Below are positions 1-11,561 of a stretch of 64,000 nt of DNA, one piece after another (position 1 is the first letter of the stretch; each line of letters begins with the position of its first letter). This stretch comes from Paraburkholderia polaris. Lineage in GTDB: Bacteria > Pseudomonadota > Gammaproteobacteria > Burkholderiales > Burkholderiaceae. The stretch lies in the NCBI RefSeq assembly GCF_012927345.1, contig NZ_JABBGJ010000001.1, forward strand, positions 186,001 through 250,000, written 5' to 3'. Position numbers and translations under genes: made by a program. The notes under the pieces were generated by a model. That model did not search any database. It was not told the DNA's origin and saw only the letters and a program-made list of their open reading frames with translations.

Positions 1-1722
1 CAACATCGGGACGACCTCGACGCACTCCAGCGCACGCTGCGTGCGGTCAAAGGTGTCTCGGTCATTGTGTACGACCAGACCTGTGCGGCCGAGAAGCGCC
101 GCCTTCGTAAGCGCGGCAAGCTGATCGACCCGCCCCGGCGCGTGGTGATCAACCCGGCTGTTTGTGAAGGCTGCGGCGACTGCTCGGTGCAATCGAATTG
201 CATTGCGATCGAACCGCTCGAAACGGAGCTCGGTCGCAAGCGTGCCGTCAATCAGTCGAGTTGCAATAAGGACACGTCGTGCCTCAAAGGGTTTTGCCCC
301 AGCTTCGTTACGGTGGAAGGTCTGCAGCCTAAACAGCCGGATCAGAAGCGTATTGGCGCCATCGAAGCGGAATGGCGCGCGAAGCTTCCTGCGCCAGCGG
401 CTGTGTCGGTGGATATGGAGGCACACACCAGCATTGTCGTCACCGGCATCGGTGGCACGGGCGTCGTCACGATCGGTGCGATCCTCGCAATGGCAGCGCA
501 CCTGGAAGGCAAAGGCGCCTCGACACTGGATTTCACGGGTCTTGCACAGAAGAATGGTGCCGTTATCAGTCATGTGCAGATTGCGAGCAGTCGCGCACAA
601 ATCGTGACGTCACGTATCGGCGCGCACGCCGCGAATGTTCTGCTCGGTTGCGACGCGGTGGTTGCGGCGTCCAGTGGCGCGCTTTCGCGGGTCGCTTCCG
701 GCATGACGCGGGCAGTCGTGAATGACCGGATCACGCCGACGTCAGACTTTGTGCGCGACGGTGACCTGCCGGTTAGCAAAGCCATTCATCAGCGTGCTAT
801 CGAAGGTGCAATCGGTACAGGTCCGTCCGTGTTCTGGGATGGCTCGGGTGCCGCCGAGACCCTGTTCGGCGATGCGATTGCATCGAACATGATGATGGTG
901 GGCTTCGCGTATCAACGGGGACTGATTCCGCTTTCGGAAGCGGCAATCGGACGGGCCATCGAACTGAACGGCACTGCCGTAAAGATGAACGAGCGCGCGT
1001 TCTTCTGGGGCCGGTTGCTGGCTCACGACGCAAGTGTGATCGAACGGGTTTCCGGCACGGCGGCCGCCGCTTCCGATGAGTTTGACCTGGAGCGGTTCGT
1101 GGCCGACCGCGTGCGAGACCTCGAGCGTTATCAGGGCGCCGCCTATGGCCGCCGCTACACGGCGCTTGTCGATCGCGTGCAGCAAGCCGAGCGGCGTATT
1201 GCCGGTACTGCCGGTGAACTGACGGAAGCGGCGGCGCGTAACTATTTCAAGGTGCTCGCGTACAAGGACGAGTATGAAGTCGCGCGCCTGCATACCGACG
1301 GCAGCTTCCATGCGTATCTGTCCAGCGCCTTCGATGGCGGCGGTAAAAAGATGTTTTACATGGCGCCCCCGCTTCTGACGCGCCGCGACCCTCGCACCGG
1401 CCGCAGAAACAAGATTGCCCTTCGCGCTGCATGGCTTGACCCGCTGTTGCGCGTGATGAAGTACGGTAAGGTCCTGCGCGGAACCGCCTTCGATCCGTTT
1501 GGCCGTCAGAAAGACCGGGTCATCGAGCGTGCGTTGATCGGTGAATTCGAAGAAGACGTCGATCTCGCCCTTCAAAGACTCACCGCACAAACGATCGAAC
1601 CGGCGGCTGCCTTGTTGCGTGTGCCGTCGTCGATTCGTGGCTTTGGTGTGATCAAGGAACGCAATTACGAAAACGCCCGCCCGGTGCGTGAGCGTTATCG
1701 CGCGATGCTCGCAGGCGAGTGA
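1..1722 (+). CDS. Indolepyruvate:ferredoxin oxidoreductase family protein, 3' part
   Basis: The reading frame is open from base 1, so the gene starts upstream of the window; the first in-window start (GTG at 67) is not the real one. About 573 C-terminal residues are visible, against roughly 1,150-1,200 for the fused proteobacterial enzyme. A ferredoxin-like cluster (CEGCGDCSVQSNC, then further Cys) binds Fe-S. It is followed by the pyruvate/ferredoxin oxidoreductase gamma domain with the GIGGTGVVTIG nucleotide-type loop, and then the long C-terminal domain usual for this fusion. The family oxidatively decarboxylates aryl-pyruvates to acyl-CoA, using ferredoxin. It converges on the aceE paralogue. 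The TPP domain is outside the window and cannot be checked. Confidence 0.9.
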   Translation, partial: QHRDDLDALQRTLRAVKGVSVIVYDQTCAAEKRRLRKRGKLIDPPRRVVINPAVCEGCGDCSVQSNCIAIEPLETELGRKRAVNQSSCNKDTSCLKGFCPSFVTVEGLQPKQPDQKRIGAIEAEWRAKLPAPAAVSVDMEAHTSIVVTGIGGTGVVTIGAILAMAAHLEGKGASTLDFTGLAQKNGAVISHVQIASSRAQIVTSRIGAHAANVLLGCDAVVAASSGALSRVASGMTRAVVNDRITPTSDFVRDGDLPVSKAIHQRAIEGAIGTGPSVFWDGSGAAETLFGDAIASNMMMVGFAYQRGLIPLSEAAIGRAIELNGTAVKMNERAFFWGRLLAHDASVIERVSGTAAAASDEFDLERFVADRVRDLERYQGAAYGRRYTALVDRVQQAERRIAGTAGELTEAAARNYFKVLAYKDEYEVARLHTDGSFHAYLSSAFDGGGKKMFYMAPPLLTRRDPRTGRRNKIALRAAWLDPLLRVMKYGKVLRGTAFDPFGRQKDRVIERALIGEFEEDVDLALQRLTAQTIEPAAALLRVPSSIRGFGVIKERNYENARPVRERYRAMLAGE

Positions 1723-1775
1723 GGGTAGAGGACCCGTTGCCTGAGGACGCGAAGATCCGGTCCTCGACGTACTTG

Positions 1776-1884
1776 GGCAATGGAGTCGTTCAGGGCCGTC
1801 GAAACATCAGGTCCTGAACGACCGCGATGCCTGGTTTCAAGCGGAGTGTGAGCGCCTCGTCCTGAACGGCTGGGATTCCATTGC

Positions 1885-1885
<1 letters not shown>
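1776..1885. repeat. Nested inverted repeats between convergent genes
   Basis: GTCGTTCAGG (1785-1794) pairs with CCTGAACGAC (1813-1822). GGCAATGGA (1776-1784) pairs with TCCATTGCC (1877-1885). GTCCTGAACG recurs directly at 1811 and 1859. The inner hairpin may stop transcription from both sides, but there is no T tract. The nesting could also be the worn edge of a mobile element. No ORF is supported here. Confidence 0.4.
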
Positions 1886-4569
<2,684 letters not shown>

Positions 4570-4612
4570 TCAGGTAGCTCGCTACGTTGACGATGCTCAG
4601 CTTGCGGGGGAT

Positions 4613-6262
4613 TTAGGCAGCGCTTCCCGGGGCTTCACGCATGAAGCTCAGGTTGCGCGTGCGCGTCGTGTCGATACGAAAGCGCGTCACGTCTTTACCC
4701 GAGCGTTCTACCTTCAACACGCCGCGCATGACCGCCAGCTGACCGGCAGGGTCGAACGTGAAAACGTCGTGACCGACCGGCTCCAGCCGATAGACAACAC
4801 TGCCTGCAACGCCTTCCATCGTCATGGTGAGTTCGTCGTCCGCCACGGCGATCGTCGCACGCGCTGCGGCATCGCCACTGTGGTACGTGCCTGCCAGTCC
4901 AGCCGAGGCATCGGAGAACGGCGGCGCGTTGTCGGGCAAGCGCTCAAGTGTCTCCGCGTGACCGCAGTCCACCAGCTCAATAGCGCTCACGCGTCCCTCT
5001 GCGGGTGACGTGCGAGGTTTGATCAGGAGCGCTCCGCCTGCTCCGTCATCGACCCGCAATCCGGCTGCCGTCTCGATGAGCGGCAGCGGCATCTGTTTGA
5101 CGTTGTGGAAGCTCGCCTTCACCTGGCCGTCGTAATCGCCGATCACGCAATACGCTCCGGATTCGCGCGAGTGGTACTTGCCGAGCAAGGTCTCGTACTC
5201 AGCGGTCTGCATCGGTGCGGCAGGTTCTGCACCCAGTATCGATTCGCCTAGAACGATATCGACCACCTGCGTGGCCAGTTCAGCCGGATTGGCCGCCGCG
5301 CCATTGGTGAGGATGATCACATCCAGCGCATGTTGCTCCACGGTCAGCATCTGGCAGGCGCCGCCGAACACACCGCCGGCATGGTGCAGCAACTCGACGT
5401 CGCGATGCGGCGTGCGCATCAGCCCCAGCGCGTAGACACCTTCCGCGCCGCTCGAATAGCGCGGTTTAGTCAGCATCTGGCGCCAGATCGATTCGCTGCC
5501 GAGCCGCTTGGGGCCGCGCAGATGCGCGAGCCAGAGCAGCATGTCGTCGACCGTCGAGACGATCCCGCCTTCGCCGAGCACTTCCCATGTGGGAAAGAGG
5601 CCGCGCATGAATCCGCCTTTTCCATCCGGCACATGCTGGGTTGCCATGCGCGGGCGGATTTGCATGTCGTCGGCGACCGACTCCGTGTCGACCATGCCCA
5701 TCACGTTGAAGATACGTTCCTTCAGAAAGGTCTCGAAGGAAATCCCGCTGACCCGCTGGATCGCGAGCGACAGCAGGTGATATCCGCCGTTGCAGTAGAT
5801 CATCCGCTCCCCCGGCGGGAAATTGACATCGCGCTGTCGCACTTCCGCGGCCAATGCGCCGCCGCGCGGTAGCGTCGCCACGCCTTGCGCGAGCAGCGTG
5901 AGATCGAGGTAGCAGCGGTAGCCGCCCGTATGCGTCATCAATTGACGCAAGGTCGGGTCGCCGGCCAGCAGCGGCAGTTCGGGCAGATACGTGCGAATCC
6001 CGGCGTCGATATCGAGCTTGCCGTCTTCGGCCAGCAGCAGCGCGGCGAGGCAGGTGAAGTGCTTGCTCGTGGAGCCGATGCGCAAACGTGTGGCAGGGGT
6101 GTTGATGACGCCATGTTCCAGGCTTGCCAGGCCGAAGCCGCGCCGGTAGACGATTTCGCCCCGATGTGCCACGCCCACGACCAGGCCGGGTTCATCGCCC
6201 TTGTTGAAACGTTCGAACAGAGCATCCAACTGTTTGACGATGTCTTGCAAATCTTGCGCCAT
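4613..6262 (-). CDS. D-aminopeptidase/MlrB-like serine hydrolase (S12 family), copy 1
   Basis: 549 residues, matching three-domain D-aminopeptidases (a beta-lactamase-fold catalytic domain plus two C-terminal beta-barrel domains) and microcystin-degrading MlrB. The penicillin-recognising motifs are all present: SxxK at S64-K67 (STSK), YxN at Y156-N158 (YCN) and HxG at H294 (HAG). These positions are close to those I recall for Ochrobactrum anthropi DAP. No signal peptide is seen, so it should act in the cytoplasm, cutting peptides with an N-terminal D-residue or linearised D-containing peptides. It starts 18 bp after the TonB-dependent receptor and is co-transcribed with it. A paralogue lies at 11562-13223. 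True substrate unknown. Confidence 0.85.
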   Translation of the reverse strand: MAQDLQDIVKQLDALFERFNKGDEPGLVVGVAHRGEIVYRRGFGLASLEHGVINTPATRLRIGSTSKHFTCLAALLLAEDGKLDIDAGIRTYLPELPLLAGDPTLRQLMTHTGGYRCYLDLTLLAQGVATLPRGGALAAEVRQRDVNFPPGERMIYCNGGYHLLSLAIQRVSGISFETFLKERIFNVMGMVDTESVADDMQIRPRMATQHVPDGKGGFMRGLFPTWEVLGEGGIVSTVDDMLLWLAHLRGPKRLGSESIWRQMLTKPRYSSGAEGVYALGLMRTPHRDVELLHHAGGVFGGACQMLTVEQHALDVIILTNGAAANPAELATQVVDIVLGESILGAEPAAPMQTAEYETLLGKYHSRESGAYCVIGDYDGQVKASFHNVKQMPLPLIETAAGLRVDDGAGGALLIKPRTSPAEGRVSAIELVDCGHAETLERLPDNAPPFSDASAGLAGTYHSGDAAARATIAVADDELTMTMEGVAGSVVYRLEPVGHDVFTFDPAGQLAVMRGVLKVERSGKDVTRFRIDTTRTRNLSFMREAPGSAA

Positions 6263-6280
6263 TATCAGTTATCCCTATGA

Positions 6281-8665
6281 TTAGAACGGAACGTTCAGCG
6301 TCGCGCCGATCGTGCGGGGCTGAATCACGCTGACGAGAGCCGAGCCGCCCAGCGGTATTAGCGAGGTACCGGCCGCGATCAAGGCGCGACGGTCGAACAG
6401 GTTGCGGACATAGAACGCCAGGCTGAACTTCCTGAAGTCCACGCCTGCTTGCAAATCCGTGATCGCATAGCCTGGCAACAGGTAATCCGGGCGGCCCGAG
6501 CTGGCGTCGAACCCGCTGTGCCGTTGGCCGACAAATCGTTGGGTGACCCCTGCATACGACTGATACCCTTGCGCCGTGAACAGATAGGTTCCCGAGAACG
6601 TAGCGGCGACCTTGGCCGAGTTTGGCAGTGGTTCGCCGGCTGTTGTACCGGCGCTGGCGTTGCCCGTCGTCAAACGCGCGTCGATGAGCGACAGGTTCGC
6701 ACTGAGGTTCCAGTGCCGGTCGGGGCGGAACGTGCCGGAGAACTCCAGACCTTTGATTCGTGCGTCGCCGGCATTGACGACCTGGTTCACGCCGTCGACC
6801 GTACCGAGCTGCTGGATGTTCTTCCACTCGATGTCATAGACGGACGCCTCCAGCGATAGCCGTTTGTCGAGCAGGTCGGCCTTGTAGCCGGCCTCATAAC
6901 TCCACAGCGTGTCGGGCTCGAAAGTCGGGCTGCCCGGCGCGCGCATGCCGGTGAGTGGATCGATCAGCAGTGCATTCGGGCCGCCGGGCCGGTAGCCGCT
7001 CGCGACGCGGACATACGCATTGCTATTGGGCGTCAGCGCATAGCGCGCGGTGAACATGTAGGTCTTGCTGGTGTCCGACGACGGCGCCGAGACGGTCTGC
7101 GTTGGGCCCGCGAGCGTGCCGGACGTCGTCTGTTCATACGTCTGGGTGTTGTGTGCGATCCGGACGCCGCCGGTCAAGGAAAGGCGCGGTGTGAGGTGAT
7201 AAGTCAGGTCGCCGTATGCCGCGTATTCGTCGTACGTGCTGGGCGCTTCGATCTCCGACAGGTTCGGCCCGGCAGTGCCATCGGGCAACGTTGTCAGAAA
7301 ACCCTCGCTCAAAGTGCTGCGCTCGTGCGTATAGAAGAGTCCGGCCAGCCACTCCAGCTGCTGGTTGCCCGGCGAGGTCAAGCGAAACTCCTGGGTGAAC
7401 TTGTTCGTGGTGGCCACATCCTTGGCCACCACCGAACCCAGGTCCAGCCCCTGTGCGGCAAACAGCGGCCCATATACGCCGGTCAGATCTTGCGGCGCAC
7501 TCGAGTTGATCCTTTGATACGACGTGATCGAGTTCAAGCGTGCCCAGCCGAGTTCGTATTCGATCCCCGCCGAATAGAGCTGGATGTTCTGATGAAACGG
7601 TTGCGGGGCGAACTGTTGCGTTGTCAGGTCACCCCAGACCGGTTGTCCGTTCGGGCCGTATTCAACGTAGTCCGGGTCGTTGCGGTTGATGTTCTGCGAG
7701 ACAGCGCTCAACCGCACCGTCAAATCTTTGGTCGGGGTTAGTAGCAACGACGCGCGGGCACCGTAGGTGTCGCCGCGATCGATGTGCGAATCCGCCTGGG
7801 GACCCACTGCGTCGACGTAGCCGCCATCGTGCTGCCCGAACACGGAGACGCGCAGCGCAGCAACGTCGGTTTTCAGTGGGATGTTCAACGCTGCATTGGC
7901 CGTGCCGCTCACTCCGCCATGCTCCGTTCCCGACACGCCGGTGCCGACTTGCCCGGAAAACTGCTCCGAGTCGGGTTCGTTGGTGACGTATTTCAGCAAG
8001 CCACCCATCGCGCCAGCACCATATAACGTGCCCTGTGGGCCCCGCAGGATTTCAACGTGGTTGAGGTCGAGCAAGCTCATGTCGAGCGCAAACGTCGCAC
8101 TTTGAGAGAACAAGGTGCTGCCGCCGAACGCGACGTCGTCGATATACATGCCGACTGTCGGTCCTGTCTGAACACCTGTCGTCACGCCGCGGATACTGAC
8201 CTGACCGGACCCGCTGCCGCCGCTGGCGTTCAAGTCGACGCCCGGCTCCGCAGACAGGTAGTCGGACATCGTTTTCGCGCCGCTCTTCTGCAGTTCGTCG
8301 GCCGAGAGTACATTGACCTGCATCGGCACTTCGCGCGCCGGCTCACGTCGGCGGGTCGCGGTAACCACAACGGTATTGAGCGTCGCGCCATCTTTGCCTT
8401 GCGCTGTCGACGTCTCAGCCGCGGGTGCATTCGGCGCCGCGTTGCTCTGCGCGGTGGCCGGCGTTGCGGCGGACGCCGCTTCCGGCGCAGCGATCTGCTG
8501 GGTTTGCATGGGTGTTGGTGTCGGCACCTGTTCCTGCGCATGCACACCCAGCGATGCCAACCCGAACACCGGTCCGACGAATAGCGTTGCGTAACGCCCG
8601 CCTTGCCGCAGGGGTAACGCCGTCGAAACCGCTGTGTGCTTCGTTCTATTTCTCATCCTCACCAT
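6281..8665 (-). CDS. TonB-dependent outer-membrane receptor
   Basis: 794 residues. The start ATG at 8665 was chosen because GAGGAG lies 4 nt before it; an in-frame start at 8686 also exists. A signal peptide (to about residue 44, VHAQ) is followed by a low-complexity Ala/Thr stretch, a TonB-box-like segment (TLNTVVVTATRR), a plug domain (SVRG-type SIRG, YIDDVAFG) and a long barrel ending in a C-terminal Phe. It should import a ligand too large for porins, energised by the tonB-exbBD set at 16-18 kb. It has no N-terminal signalling extension, so regulation probably runs through the divergent two-component system. The companions are all peptidases, so a peptide ligand is inferred rather than a siderophore. 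Confidence 0.92.
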   Translation of the reverse strand: MVRMRNRTKHTAVSTALPLRQGGRYATLFVGPVFGLASLGVHAQEQVPTPTPMQTQQIAAPEAASAATPATAQSNAAPNAPAAETSTAQGKDGATLNTVVVTATRRREPAREVPMQVNVLSADELQKSGAKTMSDYLSAEPGVDLNASGGSGSGQVSIRGVTTGVQTGPTVGMYIDDVAFGGSTLFSQSATFALDMSLLDLNHVEILRGPQGTLYGAGAMGGLLKYVTNEPDSEQFSGQVGTGVSGTEHGGVSGTANAALNIPLKTDVAALRVSVFGQHDGGYVDAVGPQADSHIDRGDTYGARASLLLTPTKDLTVRLSAVSQNINRNDPDYVEYGPNGQPVWGDLTTQQFAPQPFHQNIQLYSAGIEYELGWARLNSITSYQRINSSAPQDLTGVYGPLFAAQGLDLGSVVAKDVATTNKFTQEFRLTSPGNQQLEWLAGLFYTHERSTLSEGFLTTLPDGTAGPNLSEIEAPSTYDEYAAYGDLTYHLTPRLSLTGGVRIAHNTQTYEQTTSGTLAGPTQTVSAPSSDTSKTYMFTARYALTPNSNAYVRVASGYRPGGPNALLIDPLTGMRAPGSPTFEPDTLWSYEAGYKADLLDKRLSLEASVYDIEWKNIQQLGTVDGVNQVVNAGDARIKGLEFSGTFRPDRHWNLSANLSLIDARLTTGNASAGTTAGEPLPNSAKVAATFSGTYLFTAQGYQSYAGVTQRFVGQRHSGFDASSGRPDYLLPGYAITDLQAGVDFRKFSLAFYVRNLFDRRALIAAGTSLIPLGGSALVSVIQPRTIGATLNVPF

Positions 8666-8759
8666 TGTCTCCTCTTGATTTTGCAATCGACCGAAAGTGG
8701 TGCCGTGTAGCGCAACTCAAGGTGAACGGTAAGTGCCGGTTATTTCTGTTTCATGTGGC

Positions 8760-8782
8760 CTTTGTATCGCTGTTGATACAAA
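8760..8782 (-). promoter_or_regulatory. Probable response-regulator box of the receptor operon
   Basis: Read on the minus strand it fits TTG-N3-CA-N8-ACAAAG and is also a perfect palindrome, TTTGTATC-N6-GATACAAA (8761-8782). It ends 94 bp before the receptor ATG. Over 41 bp (8742-8782) it matches the tonB promoter site (18090-18130) at 32 positions. No convincing -10 is seen at the 17-bp distance; AATAAC lies at 15 bp. Confidence 0.65.
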
Positions 8783-8851
8783 CCATCGGCAGGGATAGAC
8801 GGCGGCCTGACAGGCAGGAGGCGGTTAGCCGGCGCGGAAATTTGTTTCGGG

Positions 8852-8897
8852 CTTGCAATAAAGGACACACAAAGACCCTACATTCGCGGGCGATAAT
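8852..8897 (+). promoter_or_regulatory. Promoter with response-regulator box for the histidine kinase gene
   Basis: The box at 8852-8874 carries CTTG, TA at the CA position and ACAAAG. The ACAAAG replaces a consensus -35, and 17 bp later comes GATAAT (8892-8897) as the -10. This fits an activator-dependent promoter 31 bp before the kinase start. Confidence 0.6.
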
Positions 8898-8927
8898 TGA
8901 CGTCATCGTTCGCTGCCGGCCAGGACC

Positions 8928-9920
8928 ATGCATAAACCCCGTTTCGATTCGGCTTTTTACCGCCTGCTTTTCATGATGATCTCGATCGTCATCGTGACGC
9001 AGGTCAGCGCCGGCCTATTGCTCTTCAAGCTCTACAGCACGGCTCCTTTCAAACCGCCTCCCGGCATGAGCGCGCCGCTGCAATGGGGCGCCGCGGTGAT
9101 GATCCAGGTTATGCCGGCACTGATCTCGTCCTGGATTGGGGCTCGCATGCTGGCCGCCCCGTTCCGGTCGTTAGCCCTGGGGGCAGACGAATTGTCGAGG
9201 AATATCGATGCGCCACCTATCAAGGAAACGGGCCCCATCGAAGCGCGTCAGGCCGCCAGGGTGTTCAACACGATGCAGGCGTCGCTGCGGCGGCAAATGA
9301 GTGAGCGCAACCGTTTTCTTGCCGCCGTGTCGCACGATTTGCGCACACCGCTGACGCGCATGAAACTGCGCCTTCGCTCCGCTCAGGATGTCGAATTGAG
9401 TGAACGTCTCAGAGACGATATCGACGAAATGACGCAACTCCTGGAAGCAACGCTATCGTTTCTACGCAATGAAGAAGTGGTTGAGGCGTTCAGTCCGGTC
9501 GATATCAATGCGCTGGTGGATGCGATCGCGGAAGACGCGGCCGAACACGGCCAGCGGGTGACGATCGGCGGCGAAGTGGCGCCGCTGTCGGCTCAGCCGC
9601 TCGGCCTCAAGCGCTGCCTCACGAATCTGGTTGCCAACGCGATTCGATACGGTGAAGACGCGCATATCCGTTTGACCGACGCGCCGTCGTATGTACGTAT
9701 CGAGATTGTCGATCATGGCCCCGGCATACCGGAGTCGCAACTGGAGCGGGCGCTGGAGCCGTTCTACCGGGTGGAGAGTTCTCGCAACAAAAACACCGGG
9801 GGAACGGGACTTGGCCTTGCCATCGCGAACGACGTCGTGAAGCGTCACGGCGGCGAGCTGGTGTTGCGCAACAGCACGGAAGGTGGATTGGTGGCACAGG
9901 TCACGCTGCCGCGTCGATAG
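8928..9920 (+). CDS. Sensor histidine kinase with minimal periplasmic loop
   Basis: 330 residues. Two membrane segments (about 11-33 and 52-72) enclose a periplasmic loop of under 20 residues. A HAMP-like linker, the phospho-acceptor H136 (VSHDLRTPLTRMKL), the N box (NAIRYG), G1 (DHGPGIPE) and G2 (GGTGLGLAI) follow. The tiny loop argues against direct peptide binding outside; it may sense within the membrane or through a partner protein. It is divergent from the receptor gene. The only OmpR-type response regulator nearby is at 18411-19121, and both genes share the promoter box, so they probably form one system split by about 9 kb. Start: AGGA lies just before the ATG. Confidence 0.9.
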   Translation: MHKPRFDSAFYRLLFMMISIVIVTQVSAGLLLFKLYSTAPFKPPPGMSAPLQWGAAVMIQVMPALISSWIGARMLAAPFRSLALGADELSRNIDAPPIKETGPIEARQAARVFNTMQASLRRQMSERNRFLAAVSHDLRTPLTRMKLRLRSAQDVELSERLRDDIDEMTQLLEATLSFLRNEEVVEAFSPVDINALVDAIAEDAAEHGQRVTIGGEVAPLSAQPLGLKRCLTNLVANAIRYGEDAHIRLTDAPSYVRIEIVDHGPGIPESQLERALEPFYRVESSRNKNTGGTGLGLAIANDVVKRHGGELVLRNSTEGGLVAQVTLPRR

Positions 9921-9962
9921 AACGGGCGTTCGGATCGACCGTAGGCGAAGCTCTATTTCATG

Positions 9963-10008
9963 CTTGATACACAGTGCTCACAAAGCGGAAATAGCGCGTG
10001 CTTATAGT
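9963..10008 (+). promoter_or_regulatory. Promoter with response-regulator box for the M81 peptidase gene
   Basis: Box 9963-9985 (CTTGATACA at the left, ACAAAG at the right), then exactly 17 bp, then TATAGT (10003-10008) as a -10. Arrangement and spacing match those before the kinase and response regulator genes. Confidence 0.6.
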
Positions 10009-10046
10009 CGTTTCACGCCCTTCAATCACGTTTGGCAGACCTCAAC

Positions 10047-11513
10047 ATGAAAATATATACGGCTCAGCTTTCGACCGAAACAAACACCTTTGCTCCTTGT
10101 CCGACCGGTTGGGGTGGCTTCGAAGAGAGCACCATCTTTCACGGTGACGCGAGTTTGCGCGAGCCCGGCGGCATGGGTCATGTGCTGGCGGAAGTGCGGC
10201 GCCTTGCCGAGCAGGACGGCCACGAGATCGTAGAGGGACTGTGTGCCGAAGCTCAGCCATCCGGGCGCACAATCCGCGCGGTCTACGAGTCCCTGCGGGA
10301 CGAAATTCTCGACGGAGTTAAAGCCGCGTTGCCGTTGGATGCGGTGATCCTGCTGCTCCACGGCGCGATGGTGGCGGAGGGTTACGACGATTGTGAAGGC
10401 GATCTGCTCGCCGGCATTCGCGCCCTTGTCGGGCCCAACGTGCCCATCTCCGTCACGCTCGATCCGCACTGTCATTTCACGCAATTGATGAAGGCATCGG
10501 CAGATATCCTGATTGCGTACAAGGAGTATCCGCATATCGATGCCGTCGATCGGGCGCGCGAGGCCTATCAGTTAGCGCTTGATATGGCTGCCGGGCACAT
10601 CCGTCCGACAACCGGTGTGGTCGACTGCCGGATGGTCGGGGCATGGCACACCACCAGCGAGCCGATGGCGGGGTTTGTCCGACGCATGCGCTCTGTCGAA
10701 GGAAACAACGGCGTGCTATCGGTGTCGCTTGGCCACGGTTTTCCGTGGGGCGACGTACCCGAAGCTGGCGCGAAAGTTTTGGTGGTGACGGACAACGATC
10801 TCGCCAAGGCTGAAGCGCTGGCGGCGCAATTGGCGCGCGAGTTCTGGGAACTGCGTGACGCCACCCGCCCGGCATGGCTCGATATCGATACCGGATTGGA
10901 CCGTGCGCTGGCGGTCGAGGGGGGCCCGGTCGTACTGGCGGACGTCGCGGACAATCCTGGTGGCGGCGCGCCGTGCGACAGCACGTTCATCTTGCGTCGC
11001 GTGGTCGAGCGGGGGATTGCCAATGTTGCGATCGGGTGCTTGTGGGATCTCGGCGCCATTCAGATTTGCAAGGACGCCGGTGTCGGGGCGACACTGGATT
11101 TGCGCATTGGCGGTAAATGCAGTGTGTACTCCGGGGACCCCTTGGATTTGCGCGTCACAGTGCGCGGCGTGGTCGAGCGGCATACGCAAAGCATCATGGG
11201 TCTTGAACAGCCGCTTGGCCGGGCGGTGTGGGTCGAAGCGGACAACGGGCTCGACATCGTGCTGATATCGGTTCGCACCCAGGTGCTGGGTGTAGACGCG
11301 TTCACCGGTCTCGGCATCGACTTCGGCTCAAAGAAGCTGGTGATCGTGAAATCGACGCAGCATTTTCAAGCCGATTTCGCGCCGCGCTCGAAGGCCGTGT
11401 TCCATATTGCGGCGCCAGGTGCGCTCACGACGGCTTTTGCCGAACTGGACTATCGGCATCGTGACCTCAACTATTGGCCGCGCGTGTCGAATCCATTTGC
11501 GTCGGCGATGTGA
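10047..11513 (+). CDS. M81-family metallopeptidase (MlrC-like)
   Basis: 488 residues from ATG 10047; the in-frame TTG at 10032 was rejected because family members begin with the MKIYTAQLSTETNTF-type strand. M81 contains microcystinase C (MlrC), which cleaves linear microcystin or the derived tetrapeptide. The probable zinc ligands are D139-x-H141 (LDPHCHF) and H163 (YPHID); the DxH-then-His 22 residues later spacing is as I recall for MlrC. A C-terminal M81 domain follows (DNPGGGAPCDST). No signal peptide, so cytoplasmic. It is a single-gene unit convergent with the second D-aminopeptidase operon and carries the locus promoter box. M81 proteins are widespread in proteobacteria, so microcystin itself need not be the substrate. 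Confidence 0.88.
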   Translation: MKIYTAQLSTETNTFAPCPTGWGGFEESTIFHGDASLREPGGMGHVLAEVRRLAEQDGHEIVEGLCAEAQPSGRTIRAVYESLRDEILDGVKAALPLDAVILLLHGAMVAEGYDDCEGDLLAGIRALVGPNVPISVTLDPHCHFTQLMKASADILIAYKEYPHIDAVDRAREAYQLALDMAAGHIRPTTGVVDCRMVGAWHTTSEPMAGFVRRMRSVEGNNGVLSVSLGHGFPWGDVPEAGAKVLVVTDNDLAKAEALAAQLAREFWELRDATRPAWLDIDTGLDRALAVEGGPVVLADVADNPGGGAPCDSTFILRRVVERGIANVAIGCLWDLGAIQICKDAGVGATLDLRIGGKCSVYSGDPLDLRVTVRGVVERHTQSIMGLEQPLGRAVWVEADNGLDIVLISVRTQVLGVDAFTGLGIDFGSKKLVIVKSTQHFQADFAPRSKAVFHIAAPGALTTAFAELDYRHRDLNYWPRVSNPFASAM

Positions 11514-11561
11514 GTACATGCCGGCGCGGTCCGCGCGCCGGCAAGCGTCACGCGTCAGGAT

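Noticed and set aside
742..1590. 282-residue ORF on the minus strand inside the oxidoreductase gene
   Set aside because: It lies wholly in antisense to a gene with clear Fe-S and gamma-domain motifs and shows no recognisable domain.
9921..10046. A palindromic operator like that at 8761-8782 before the M81 gene
   Set aside because: As an inverted repeat only half the positions match; the site is convincing only as the non-palindromic TTG-N3-CA-N8-ACAAAG box.
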